Source: Cupriavidus campinensis (lineage in GTDB: Bacteria; Pseudomonadota; Gammaproteobacteria; Burkholderiales; Burkholderiaceae). From it: a stretch of 38,739 nt of DNA. Below, one piece after another: positions 7,465-14,887 of the stretch. The stretch is from assembly GCF_905397395.1 (NCBI RefSeq), contig NZ_CAJPVH010000050.1, positions 1 through 38,739 on the forward strand, read 5' to 3'. The notes beneath the pieces were generated by a model. That model worked only from the letters and a program-made list of their open reading frames with translations, ran no database searches and was not told the origin of the DNA. Made by a program: the position numbers and the translations under genes. The stretch's first letter is position 1; every line of letters begins with the position of its first letter.

Positions 7465-7524
7465 GGCGCTCCCCCTCTATATAGATATAGAAGGGGAGCG
7501 CCGGCAGGGCTGCAGCCCTGCCGG
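7465..7524. repeat. Back-to-back hairpin and 24-bp perfect palindrome
   Basis: Two inverted repeats fill the gap between the fumarase stop and the murI start. The first (7465-7502) has a 10-bp arm GGCGCTCCCC / GGGGAGCGCC and an inner 6-bp arm TCTATA / TATAGA around a TAGA loop. The second (7501-7524) is the perfect palindrome CCGGCAGGGCTG / CAGCCCTGCCGG, which begins at the last two bases of the first. Neither is followed by a T-run. They could stop or process the fumarase transcript, stabilise its 3' end, or be a mobile palindromic unit. Confidence 0.8.
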
Positions 7525-9048
7525 TTATGCCGCAGCGACCGGAATCTTGCCGATCTTGGCTTGCCACTCGGCGGGGCCGGTCTTGTGCACCGACGTACCC
7601 GAGCTGTCCACGGCCACCGTCACGGGCATGTCCTTGACGTCGAACTCGTAGATCGCTTCCATGCCGAGGTCTTCGAAGGCCAGCACCTTGGCGCCGCGAA
7701 TCGCCTTCGACACCAGGTAGGCCGCGCCACCCACGGCCATCAGGTAGGCCGACTTGTGCTTCTGGATCGATTCGATTGCCACGGGGCCGCGCTCGGCCTT
7801 GCCGATCATCGCGATCAGGCCGGTCTGGGCCAGCATGGTCTCGGTGAACTTGTCCATGCGGGTCGCCGTGGTGGGGCCGGCCGGGCCGACCACCTCGTCA
7901 CGCACCGGATCGACCGGGCCGACGTAGTAGATCACGCGGTTGGTGAAGTCGATCGGCAGCGATTCGCCCTTGGCCAGCATGTCGGCGATGCGCTTGTGCG
8001 CGGCGTCGCGGCCGGTCAGCATCTTGCCGTTCAGCAGCAGCGTCTGGCCGGGCTTCCACGAAGCGACTTCCTCGGGCGTCAGCGTGTTCAGGTCCACACT
8101 CTTCGAAGTTTCGGTGTTCGGCGCCCATTCCACCTGCGGCCAGGCCGACAGGTCCGGGGCTTCCAGCTTGGCCGGGCCGCTGCCGTCCAGCGTGAAGTGC
8201 ACGTGGCGCGTGGCCGCGCAGTTCGGGATCATCGCCACGGGCTTGGAAGCCGCGTGCGTGGGGGTGGCCATGATCTTGACGTCGAGCACGGTGGCCAGCC
8301 CGCCCAGGCCCTGCGCGCCAATGCCGAGCGCGTTGACCTTTTCGTACAGTTCCACGCGCATTTCCTCGACCCAGTCCTTCGGGCCGCGGGCGATGATGTC
8401 CTGAATGTCGATGGACTCCATCAGCGATTCCTTGGCCATCAGCATGGCCTTCTCGGCCGTGCCGCCGATGCCGATGCCCAGCATGCCGGGCGGGCACCAG
8501 CCGGCGCCCATGGTCGGCACGGTCTTCAGCACCCAGTCGACGATGGAATCGGACGGGTTCAGCATCACGAACTTCGACTTGTTCTCGGAGCCGCCGCCCT
8601 TGGCCGCGACCTGGATGTCCACGGTGTTGCCCGGCACGACCTCGTAGTGGATCACGGCCGGCGTGTTGTCCTTGGTGTTCTTGCGGGCGCCTTCGGGCGG
8701 GCTCACGATCGACGCGCGCAGCACGTTGTCCGGGTGCGTGTAGCCGCGGCGCACGCCTTCGTTGATCATGTCCGACAGGCCCATCGTGGCGCCATCCCAG
8801 CGCACGTCCATGCCCACCTTGACGAAGATCGTGACGATGCCGGTGTCCTGGCAGAGCGGACGCTTGCCCTCGGCGCACATGCGGCTGTTGGTCAGGATCT
8901 GCGCAATCGCATCCTTGGCGGCCGGACTCTGCTCCAGCTCATAGGCACGGCCCAGGCTGGTGATGTAGTCCATCGGGTGGTAATAGCTGATGTACTGCAG
9001 CGAGTCGGCGACGCTCTGGATGAGGTCTTCTTGCTTGATGACGGTCAT
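7525..9048 (-). CDS. Class I fumarate hydratase (4Fe-4S, FumA type)
   Basis: A 507-residue class I fumarase converting fumarate to L-malate in the citric acid cycle, cytoplasmic. It has the N-terminal alpha domain and C-terminal beta domain of the iron-sulfur hydrolyases. The probable cluster ligands are Cys66 in CQDTG, Cys185 in WCPPGMLGIGIGG and Cys277 in NCAATRH; the first two are spaced 119 residues apart, as in E. coli FumA, and the third is 92 residues further. The open frame extends 123 codons upstream, but family homology starts at the ATG at 9048 (MTVIKQEDLIQSV) and the extension is low-complexity, so the shorter start is used. No strong ribosome-binding site is visible. Its oxygen-sensitive cluster distinguishes it from FumC. 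Confidence 0.93.
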   Translation of the reverse strand: MTVIKQEDLIQSVADSLQYISYYHPMDYITSLGRAYELEQSPAAKDAIAQILTNSRMCAEGKRPLCQDTGIVTIFVKVGMDVRWDGATMGLSDMINEGVRRGYTHPDNVLRASIVSPPEGARKNTKDNTPAVIHYEVVPGNTVDIQVAAKGGGSENKSKFVMLNPSDSIVDWVLKTVPTMGAGWCPPGMLGIGIGGTAEKAMLMAKESLMESIDIQDIIARGPKDWVEEMRVELYEKVNALGIGAQGLGGLATVLDVKIMATPTHAASKPVAMIPNCAATRHVHFTLDGSGPAKLEAPDLSAWPQVEWAPNTETSKSVDLNTLTPEEVASWKPGQTLLLNGKMLTGRDAAHKRIADMLAKGESLPIDFTNRVIYYVGPVDPVRDEVVGPAGPTTATRMDKFTETMLAQTGLIAMIGKAERGPVAIESIQKHKSAYLMAVGGAAYLVSKAIRGAKVLAFEDLGMEAIYEFDVKDMPVTVAVDSSGTSVHKTGPAEWQAKIGKIPVAAA

Positions 9049-9188
9049 TTTTGTGGGGAGGGCAGCGGTGAAACACAGCCCGGGATGATACACCGTGGCG
9101 GCGCCGGCTGCGGGAATGCATACAGCCGTCGACACCAGGAAAGCGGCACCAGAAGTGGCGAATACGCCACCAGGTGCGCGGGGAAGTG

Positions 9189-9713
9189 TCAGTGCGACTG
9201 CTGCGGCACGTGGGGTTGGGACACCATGCGGTCCACCCAGGCCATGGCCAGTGCCGAGGCCAGAAAGGCCACGTGGATGATTACCTGCCACATGATGGTG
9301 TGGTGAGAGCGCTGTTCGGCGTCGATGAAGGTCTTTAGCAGGTGGATCGACGAAATGCCGATCAGCGCCATCGACAGCTTCACCTTCAGTACGCCGGCAT
9401 TGACGTGGTCGAGCCACTCGGGCTCGTCGGGGTGGTTGTCGATGCCCAGGCGCGAGACGAAGGTCTCGTAGCCACCCACGATCACCATGATCAGCAGGTT
9501 GGAGATCATCACCACGTCGATCAGGCCGAGTACCACCAGCATGATCTTGGTCTCGTCGAAGGTGGTGACATGGGACAGCAGGTGCCAGACCTCGACCAGG
9601 AAGTGATAGACGTAGACGCCCTGCGCGACGATCAGGCCGAGGTAAAGCGGCAGCTGGAGCCAGCGCGAAGCGAAGATGATGCGGGGGATGGGGCGGAGCG
9701 GGGTGTATGACAT
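9189..9713 (-). CDS. UPF0114 (YqhA) family inner-membrane protein
   Basis: A 174-residue integral membrane protein of unknown function. Four hydrophobic segments are visible: about residues 17-38 (LQLPLYLGLIVAQGVYVYHFLV), 55-80 (MLVVLGLIDVVMISNLLIMVIVGGY), 107-125 (LKVKLSMALIGISSIHLLK) and 138-158. The motif GGYETFVSRLG followed by WLDHVN is typical of the family. A TTG at 9749 would add 12 residues, but the ATG at 9713 matches the usual family start (MSYTPLRPIPRIIFASRWLQ). It is upstream of the fumarase gene on the same strand with a 140-base gap, so co-transcription is possible but not shown. Confidence 0.85.
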   Translation of the reverse strand: MSYTPLRPIPRIIFASRWLQLPLYLGLIVAQGVYVYHFLVEVWHLLSHVTTFDETKIMLVVLGLIDVVMISNLLIMVIVGGYETFVSRLGIDNHPDEPEWLDHVNAGVLKVKLSMALIGISSIHLLKTFIDAEQRSHHTIMWQVIIHVAFLASALAMAWVDRMVSQPHVPQQSH

Positions 9714-10004
9714 GGGGTGCGCAGACGTGAGGTAAATGTCATCAGACAATCAAAGGCGGGGCTGATTGTACCTTGTGCGTCCCACGGTCCGGATGACAGG
9801 TTTGCGCTGCGTGGCGTGCCGGTGCTAGCCTAGTAGAGCCGGCTGCACTTGTGGCCAGTTTGCGCCCCCGCTCCCTCCGATCTGATTTGCTGCATTGCAG
9901 CACCTCTGCGCCATCGCGCATGGTGTTCCGTCAGGTTTAAGTAAGCCGCCGGGCGTACCTTCCAGCCAAAAGCAAGCAGTCCTAAGTCAAACAGGAGACA
10001 AGCC

Positions 10005-11987
10005 ATGTCGGCCATCGAATCGGTGATGCAGGAGCATCGCGTTTTCCAACCCCCTGAGTCGTTCGCCAAGACGGCGGCCATTCCCAGCATGGCGGCCTAC
10101 CAGGCCCTGTGCGACGAGGCCGAGCGCGACTACGAGGGTTTCTGGGCGCGCCACGCCCGCGAACTGCTGCATTGGGACAAGCCGTTCACCAAGGTGCTCG
10201 ACGAAAGCAGCGCGCCGTTCTACAAGTGGTTCGAGGACGGCCAGCTCAATGCCTCGTACAACTGCCTGGAACGGAATATCGAGCAAGGACTTGGCGACAA
10301 GATCGCCATCGTCTTCGAGGCGGACGACGGCACCGTGAGCCGCGTCAGCTACAAGGAGCTGCTGGCCAAGGTCAGCCGTTTTGCGAATGGTCTCAAGGCG
10401 CTCGGCATCAAGAAGGGCGACCGCGTGGTCATCTACATGCCGATGTCAGTGGAAGGCGTGGTCGCCATGCAGGCGTGCGCGCGCATCGGCGCCACCCATT
10501 CGGTGGTGTTCGGCGGATTTTCGGCCAAATCGCTGCAGGAACGGCTGGTTGACGTGGGTGCCGTGGCGCTGATCACCGCCGACGAACAGATGCGCGGCGG
10601 CAAGGCGCTGCCGCTCAAGGCCATCGCCGACGAAGCCCTGGCGCTGGGCGGCTGCGAGGCTGTCAAGCACGTGGTGGTCTATCGCCGCACCGGCGGCAAG
10701 GTGGCCTGGACCGAAGGCCGCGACCGCTGGATGGAAGACGTCTCCGCCGGCCAGCCCGACGCCTGCGCCGCCGAACCGGTGGATGCGGAGCACCCGTTGT
10801 TCGTGCTCTACACGTCGGGATCGACGGGCAAGCCGAAGGGCGTGCAGCACAGCACGGGCGGCTACCTGCTGTGGGCGCTGATGACGATGCGCTGGACCTT
10901 CGACATCAAGCCGGACGACCTGTTCTGGTGTACCGCCGACATCGGCTGGGTCACCGGCCACACCTATATTGCGTACGGCCCGCTGGCGGCCGGCGCCACG
11001 CAGGTGGTGTTCGAGGGCGTGCCGACCTTCCCGAACGCCGGCCGTTTCTGGGACATGATCCAGCGCCACAAGGTCAGCATCTTCTACACGGCGCCGACGG
11101 CGATCCGCTCCCTGATCAAGGCCGCCGAGGCCGACGAGAAGATCCACCCGAAGCAGTACGACCTCTCCAGCCTGCGCCTGCTGGGCACGGTGGGCGAGCC
11201 GATCAACCCGGAAGCGTGGATGTGGTACTACAAGCACATCGGCGGCGAGCGTTGCCCGGTGGTCGACACCTTCTGGCAGACCGAGACCGGCGGCCACATG
11301 ATCACGCCGCTGCCGGGTGCCACGCCGCTGGTGCCGGGCTCGTGCACGCTGCCGCTGCCGGGCATCATGGCGGCCATCGTCGATGAAACCGGGCAGGACG
11401 TGCCGAATGGCAGTGGTGGCATCCTGGTCGTCAAGCGTCCGTGGCCATCGATGATCCGCACGATCTGGGGCGACCCGGAGCGCTTCAAGAAGAGCTATTT
11501 CCCCGAGGAACTGGGCGGCAAGCTGTATCTGGCTGGCGATGGCTCGATCCGCGACAAGGAAACTGGCTACTTTACGATCATGGGCCGGATCGACGACGTG
11601 CTGAACGTGTCGGGCCACCGCATGGGCACGATGGAGATCGAATCGGCGCTGGTGGCGAACCCGCTGGTGGCCGAGGCCGCCGTGGTCGGCCGCCCGGATG
11701 ACATGACGGGCGAGGCGATCTGCGCCTTCGTCGTGCTCAAGCGCTCGCGCCCGACCGGCGACGAGGCAGTGAAGATCGCCACGGAGCTGCGCAACTGGGT
11801 CGGCAAGGAGATTGGACCGATTGCGAAGCCCAAGGACATCCGCTTTGGCGACAACCTGCCGAAGACCCGTTCGGGCAAGATCATGCGCCGGCTGCTGCGT
11901 TCGCTGGCCAAGAACGAGGAAATCACGCAGGATACGTCCACGCTCGAGAATCCGGCCATCCTCGATCAGCTGAAGCAAGCGCAATAA
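10005..11987 (+). CDS. acs: Acetyl-CoA synthetase, AMP-forming
   Basis: A 660-residue ANL-superfamily enzyme that makes acetyl-CoA from acetate, ATP and CoA through acetyl-AMP. It has the N-terminal ACAS domain (FWARHARELLHWDKPF), the P-loop-like YTSGSTGKPKG at 269-279, the WCTADIGWVTGHTYIAYGPL and DTFWQTETGGHM substrate-site segments (the Trp of the latter restricts the pocket to short acids) and the C-terminal PKTRSGKIMRR, in which Lys625 is the catalytic lysine that Pat-type enzymes acetylate. These fit Acs better than PrpE. AGGAGA lies upstream of the ATG. A 255-base intergenic region precedes it and probably holds its promoter, though I see no convincing element. A terminator and then an acetate-type symporter follow. 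Confidence 0.92.
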   Translation: MSAIESVMQEHRVFQPPESFAKTAAIPSMAAYQALCDEAERDYEGFWARHARELLHWDKPFTKVLDESSAPFYKWFEDGQLNASYNCLERNIEQGLGDKIAIVFEADDGTVSRVSYKELLAKVSRFANGLKALGIKKGDRVVIYMPMSVEGVVAMQACARIGATHSVVFGGFSAKSLQERLVDVGAVALITADEQMRGGKALPLKAIADEALALGGCEAVKHVVVYRRTGGKVAWTEGRDRWMEDVSAGQPDACAAEPVDAEHPLFVLYTSGSTGKPKGVQHSTGGYLLWALMTMRWTFDIKPDDLFWCTADIGWVTGHTYIAYGPLAAGATQVVFEGVPTFPNAGRFWDMIQRHKVSIFYTAPTAIRSLIKAAEADEKIHPKQYDLSSLRLLGTVGEPINPEAWMWYYKHIGGERCPVVDTFWQTETGGHMITPLPGATPLVPGSCTLPLPGIMAAIVDETGQDVPNGSGGILVVKRPWPSMIRTIWGDPERFKKSYFPEELGGKLYLAGDGSIRDKETGYFTIMGRIDDVLNVSGHRMGTMEIESALVANPLVAEAAVVGRPDDMTGEAICAFVVLKRSRPTGDEAVKIATELRNWVGKEIGPIAKPKDIRFGDNLPKTRSGKIMRRLLRSLAKNEEITQDTSTLENPAILDQLKQAQ

Positions 11988-12020
11988 GCGCCCCCGCCCG
12001 TGCGGGTTTCCTCCCATCCG

Positions 12021-12047
12021 ATGCCGGCCGCGTGCCGGCATTTTCTT
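12021..12047 (+). terminator. Terminator between acs and the symporter gene
   Basis: Stem ATGCCGGC / GCCGGCAT with a CGCGT loop followed by TTTTCTT, 34 bases after the acs stop and ending 10 bases before the symporter ATG. It would end or attenuate read-through, so symporter expression may depend on partial read-through. Confidence 0.75.
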
Positions 12048-12057
12048 GAGTTCGCCC

Positions 12058-14109
12058 ATGGCTGATGCCCAGTCGCGCTTCCGGCGCCGGCTGTTGCTCT
12101 ATTACGGCCTGTTCACGCTCGGGCTGTTCGGCTTCATCGGCATGATGGGGCTGCTCGAGCATTCCAACGCCGACGCGCTGTGGCTCGGCTATGTCTTCCT
12201 GTTCGTCACCATTGCGATCTATGCCTGCATCGGCCTGATCTGCCGGACCTCGGATCTCAACGAGTATTACGTGGCGGGGCGACGGGTGCCGGCGCTGTTC
12301 AATGGCATGGCCATCGCCGCGGACTGGATGAGCGCGGCGTCGTTCATCGGCCTGGCGGGCATCCTGTTTGCCTCCGGCTACGAGGGGCTGGCCTATGTGA
12401 TGGGATGGACCGGCGGCTATTGTCTGGTGGCGTTCCTGCTGGCGCCGTATCTGCGTAAATATGGCGGATACACGATCCCGGACTTCCTCGCGGCGCGCTA
12501 CGGCAACGGCAAGCCCGGCGGCAACCTGCCGGTGCGGGCGATTGCGGTGCTCGCGGCCTCGCTGTGCTCGTTCGTCTATCTGGTGGCGCAGATTCAGGGC
12601 GTGGGGCTGATCGTCACGCGCTTTATCGGCGTGGAGTTTGCCGTGGGGGTGTTCTTCGGGCTGGCGGGCATTCTGGTCTGCTCGTTCCTGGGCGGCATGC
12701 GCGCGGTCACGTGGACCCAGGTGGCGCAGTACATCATGCTGATTGTGGCGTTTCTGCTAACCGTGTCGATGATTGCGTGGAAGCATCATCGCGACGCGCT
12801 GCCGCAGGTCAGCTATGGCTCGCTGCTGGGTCAGATCGAGCAGGCCGAGCGGCGGCTCGAGCGCGATCCGGCCGAGCGGCAGGTGCGGGAGCTGTTCCGC
12901 CAGCAGGCGGTGATGTTGCAGGAGCGCATCGCGCGGCTGCCGCAGTCATTCGCCGAAGAACGGCGCGTGCTGGATGAGCGGCTCCAGGAGCTGCGCACGC
13001 GCAATGCGCCGCTGCGCGAGATCAAGAGCGTGGAGCGGGAGCGGCTGGCCTTTCCCGTGGATGTGGCCGACGCCCAGCAGCAGTGGAGCCAGATGCGGGA
13101 GGAGGCGCTGGCGCGCAGCCATGTCGCCACGCCATCGACCGAGCCCTACCCGGCGGCGTCCGAGGCGGAGCGGAAGACCAAGCGGCTCAACTTCGTGCTG
13201 CTGGTGTTCTGCCTGATGCTCGGCACGGCCAGCCTGCCGCACATCCTGACGCGGCTGTACACCACGCCGTCGGTCCGGGAAACGCGCAATTCGGTGGCCT
13301 GGGCCGTGTTCTGCATCGCGCTGCTCTATGTGTCGGCGCCCACGCTGGCGGCGCTGGTCAAGGCCGAGTTCTTCCAGCATCTGGTTGGCACGCCGTTCGC
13401 GGAGTTGCCGCAATGGGTGGTGCAATGGCGCAAGGTGGACCCGCCGGTGTTCGGCATCCGGGATGTGAATGGCGACGGCATCGTCCAGTGGGCGGAAATC
13501 CTGATCCAGCCGGACATGATCGTGCTGGCGGCGCCCGAGATCGCCGGGCTGCCGTACGTGATCTCGGGCCTGGTGGCGGCCGGTGCGCTGGCGGCGGCGC
13601 TGTCCACGGCGGACGGGTTGTTGCTGACGATTGCCAACGCGCTCTCGCACGACGTCTACTACCACATGATCGACCGCCAGGCGAGCCACCAGCGCCGCGT
13701 GACCACCGCCAAGATCGTGCTGCTGGCGGTGGCGCTGTTCGCCTCCTACGTGACCTCGCTGCGGCCCGGCAACATCCTGTTCCTGGTGGGTGCCGCCTTC
13801 TCGCTGGCAGCATCGAGCTTCTTCCCGGTACTGGTCCTGGCCATCTTCTGGCGACGGACCACCGCAGCAGGGGCGGTGGCGGGCATGGCCACCGGCCTGG
13901 GCGTGGCGGTGTACTACATCTTCGTCAACTACCCGTTCTTCACGAAGATGACAGGGATTTTCGGCAACCGCTGGTTCGGCGTGGACCCAATCGCCTCCGG
14001 CGCCTTCGGCGTGCCAGCCGGGTTTGCCGTGGCCATCCTCGTCAGCCTGGTCACGCCCAGAAACGCCCCGGTCATCGACCGGCTGGTCAATTACCTGCGA
14101 AAAGGCTAG
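12058..14109 (+). CDS. Sodium:solute symporter, VC_2705 subfamily (acetate-type)
   Basis: A 683-residue inner-membrane SSS-family transporter, likely for acetate or another short carboxylate. The core family segments are present: DLNEYYVAGRRVPALFNGMAIAADWMSAASFIGLAG (residues about 65-105), PYLRKYGGYTIPDFLAARYG and LAAALSTADGLLLTIANALSHD. It is longer than ActP (about 550) because of a soluble insertion at about 256-377 that is strongly charged and predicted to coil (IEQAERRLERDPAERQVREL and similar). A canonical EF-hand loop, DVNGDGIVQWAE, occupies 469-480. These are features of the VC_2705 subfamily. An ATG at 12058 is chosen over a TTG at 12046. Position after acs supports a role in acetate uptake. 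Confidence 0.88.
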   Translation: MADAQSRFRRRLLLYYGLFTLGLFGFIGMMGLLEHSNADALWLGYVFLFVTIAIYACIGLICRTSDLNEYYVAGRRVPALFNGMAIAADWMSAASFIGLAGILFASGYEGLAYVMGWTGGYCLVAFLLAPYLRKYGGYTIPDFLAARYGNGKPGGNLPVRAIAVLAASLCSFVYLVAQIQGVGLIVTRFIGVEFAVGVFFGLAGILVCSFLGGMRAVTWTQVAQYIMLIVAFLLTVSMIAWKHHRDALPQVSYGSLLGQIEQAERRLERDPAERQVRELFRQQAVMLQERIARLPQSFAEERRVLDERLQELRTRNAPLREIKSVERERLAFPVDVADAQQQWSQMREEALARSHVATPSTEPYPAASEAERKTKRLNFVLLVFCLMLGTASLPHILTRLYTTPSVRETRNSVAWAVFCIALLYVSAPTLAALVKAEFFQHLVGTPFAELPQWVVQWRKVDPPVFGIRDVNGDGIVQWAEILIQPDMIVLAAPEIAGLPYVISGLVAAGALAAALSTADGLLLTIANALSHDVYYHMIDRQASHQRRVTTAKIVLLAVALFASYVTSLRPGNILFLVGAAFSLAASSFFPVLVLAIFWRRTTAAGAVAGMATGLGVAVYYIFVNYPFFTKMTGIFGNRWFGVDPIASGAFGVPAGFAVAILVSLVTPRNAPVIDRLVNYLRKG

Positions 14110-14140
14110 GGCGGGTTACGTCCGCGTCACCGGAGGGGGC

Positions 14141-14168
14141 TGGACAGCCCGAACGGCTCTGCTATAAT
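14141..14168 (+). promoter_or_regulatory. Promoter of tRNA-Ser
   Basis: A -35 element TGGACA (14141-14146) and a consensus -10 element TATAAT (14163-14168), spaced 16 bases apart, end 12 bases before the mature tRNA start. Confidence 0.8.
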
Positions 14169-14180
14169 CGCCGACTTCCC

Positions 14181-14271
14181 GGAGAGATGGATGAGTGGTT
14201 TAAGTCGCACGCCTGGAAAGCGTGTATAGGTTAATAGCCTATCGGGGGTTCGAATCCCCCTCTCTCCGCCA
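14181..14271 (+). tRNA. tRNA-Ser (anticodon GGA)
   Basis: A 91-base class II tRNA. The acceptor arms GGAGAGA (14181-14187) and TCTCTCC (14261-14267) pair perfectly; the discriminator G and an encoded CCA follow. The anticodon stem-loop CGCCTGGAAAGCG carries GGA, reading serine UCC/UCU. The long variable arm (TATAGGTTAATAGCCTAT) and the T loop GGTTCGAATCC are typical of bacterial tRNA-Ser. Confidence 0.98.
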
Positions 14272-14280
14272 GTTTCCTTT

Positions 14281-14313
14281 GTCCTATCAGGACATCCCTT
14301 GTCCTATCAGGAC
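14281..14313 (+). repeat. Twin 13-base hairpins after tRNA-Ser
   Basis: GTCCTATCAGGAC occurs at 14281-14293 and again at 14301-14313, exactly 20 bases apart, each a 5-bp stem with an ATC loop and each preceded by TT. It lies directly after the tRNA and may act in 3' processing or termination, or be a remnant of a duplication. Confidence 0.7.
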
Positions 14314-14702
14314 TTGTGGCCGATTTCCTCCGGCCACCGCTCTCGGCAATAGCCCCTTCCCCCAAGCTCGCATCGCGACCCAGTGACCCGGAGGTCTCCG
14401 GTAGCGTTCGCCTCAATTCGGCCAGCGCGTGGCCGGTGCATTATTTCCCAGACATACCGAGCGCGAGGCTTTGAGTCTTCTGTAGCGTTGTCGCCATCGT
14501 CGGCTAGGGTGCGGCTTCCGTGAAGCGTCCACGCGTTCGTCGATGACAACGTCCGGCTTTTGTGCGAGCGGCTTGTTGGCGTGCGAAGGGAACCGGCGTG
14601 GGCGACGAGTGGGCTTTTCAGCGGTTCTGCCTCGCGGCAGCGGTTCAGCAGCCGGCGCCGGACCGGGCTACCATACCGTGACCAACCGTCCGAGGAGTCC
14701 GC
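14314..14702. other. Intergenic region without a supported gene
   Basis: About 390 bases between tRNA-Ser and a small membrane-protein gene. It holds several short inverted repeats, for example GTGGCCG / CGGCCAC (14316-14337) and CCGGAG / CTCCGG near 14390, but no coding frame with a ribosome-binding site, no recognised RNA and no integrase or second tRNA fragment. The end of the region (AGGAG near 14690) is the ribosome-binding site of the following small gene. Confidence 0.6.
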
Positions 14703-14831
14703 ATGTCCAAGGAAAAATCCGGCGTCGCCTTTCCCACGCTGATCGCCTTTGCCGTGGCCGGCATGGCTTTCGCCGCGTCCATGATCCTGGCCTACTACGC
14801 CACGCATCCGCAGCGCATCACGCGACAATAA
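14703..14831 (+). CDS. Small hypothetical membrane protein (42 residues)
   Basis: A 42-residue open frame: a short charged start (MSKEKSG), one hydrophobic helix at about residues 8-33 (VAFPTLIAFAVAGMAFAASM and onward to ILAYYA) and a basic end (HPQRITRQ). AGGAG lies six to eight bases before the ATG. It is convergent with fhaB and shares the intergenic hairpin at 14838-14863. Codon use is GC-rich like its neighbours. I do not recognise a family; it could be a membrane-anchored accessory peptide. It is too short for strong statistical support, but the ribosome-binding site and hydrophobic profile favour a real gene. Confidence 0.55.
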   Translation: MSKEKSGVAFPTLIAFAVAGMAFAASMILAYYATHPQRITRQ

Positions 14832-14863
14832 AAAAAAGCGGCTGCCACTTGCGCGACAGCCGC
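14830..14863 (-). terminator. Terminator of the fim-fha transcript
   Basis: On the minus strand the stem GCGGCTG / CAGCCGC with a 12-base loop is followed by eight T residues. It lies 24 bases beyond the fhaB stop and closes the long adhesin transcript. Confidence 0.9.
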
Positions 14864-14887
14864 CGAATCACCTCAAGGTTTCAGTAT

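Noticed and set aside
6721..9306. Plus-strand frame of 861 codons
   Set aside because: Antisense to murI and the fumarase gene, both of which are clearly recognised.
9815..9835. Possible sigma-54 promoter upstream of acs (TGGCGTGCCGGTGCTA)
   Set aside because: The spacing between the GG and GC elements is 9 instead of 10 bases and other consensus positions differ.
14231..14416. Minus-strand frame of 61 codons ending in GGFEPPIGY
   Set aside because: It is the antisense of tRNA-Ser; the GGFEPP ending is a well-known artefact of reading tRNA genes backwards.
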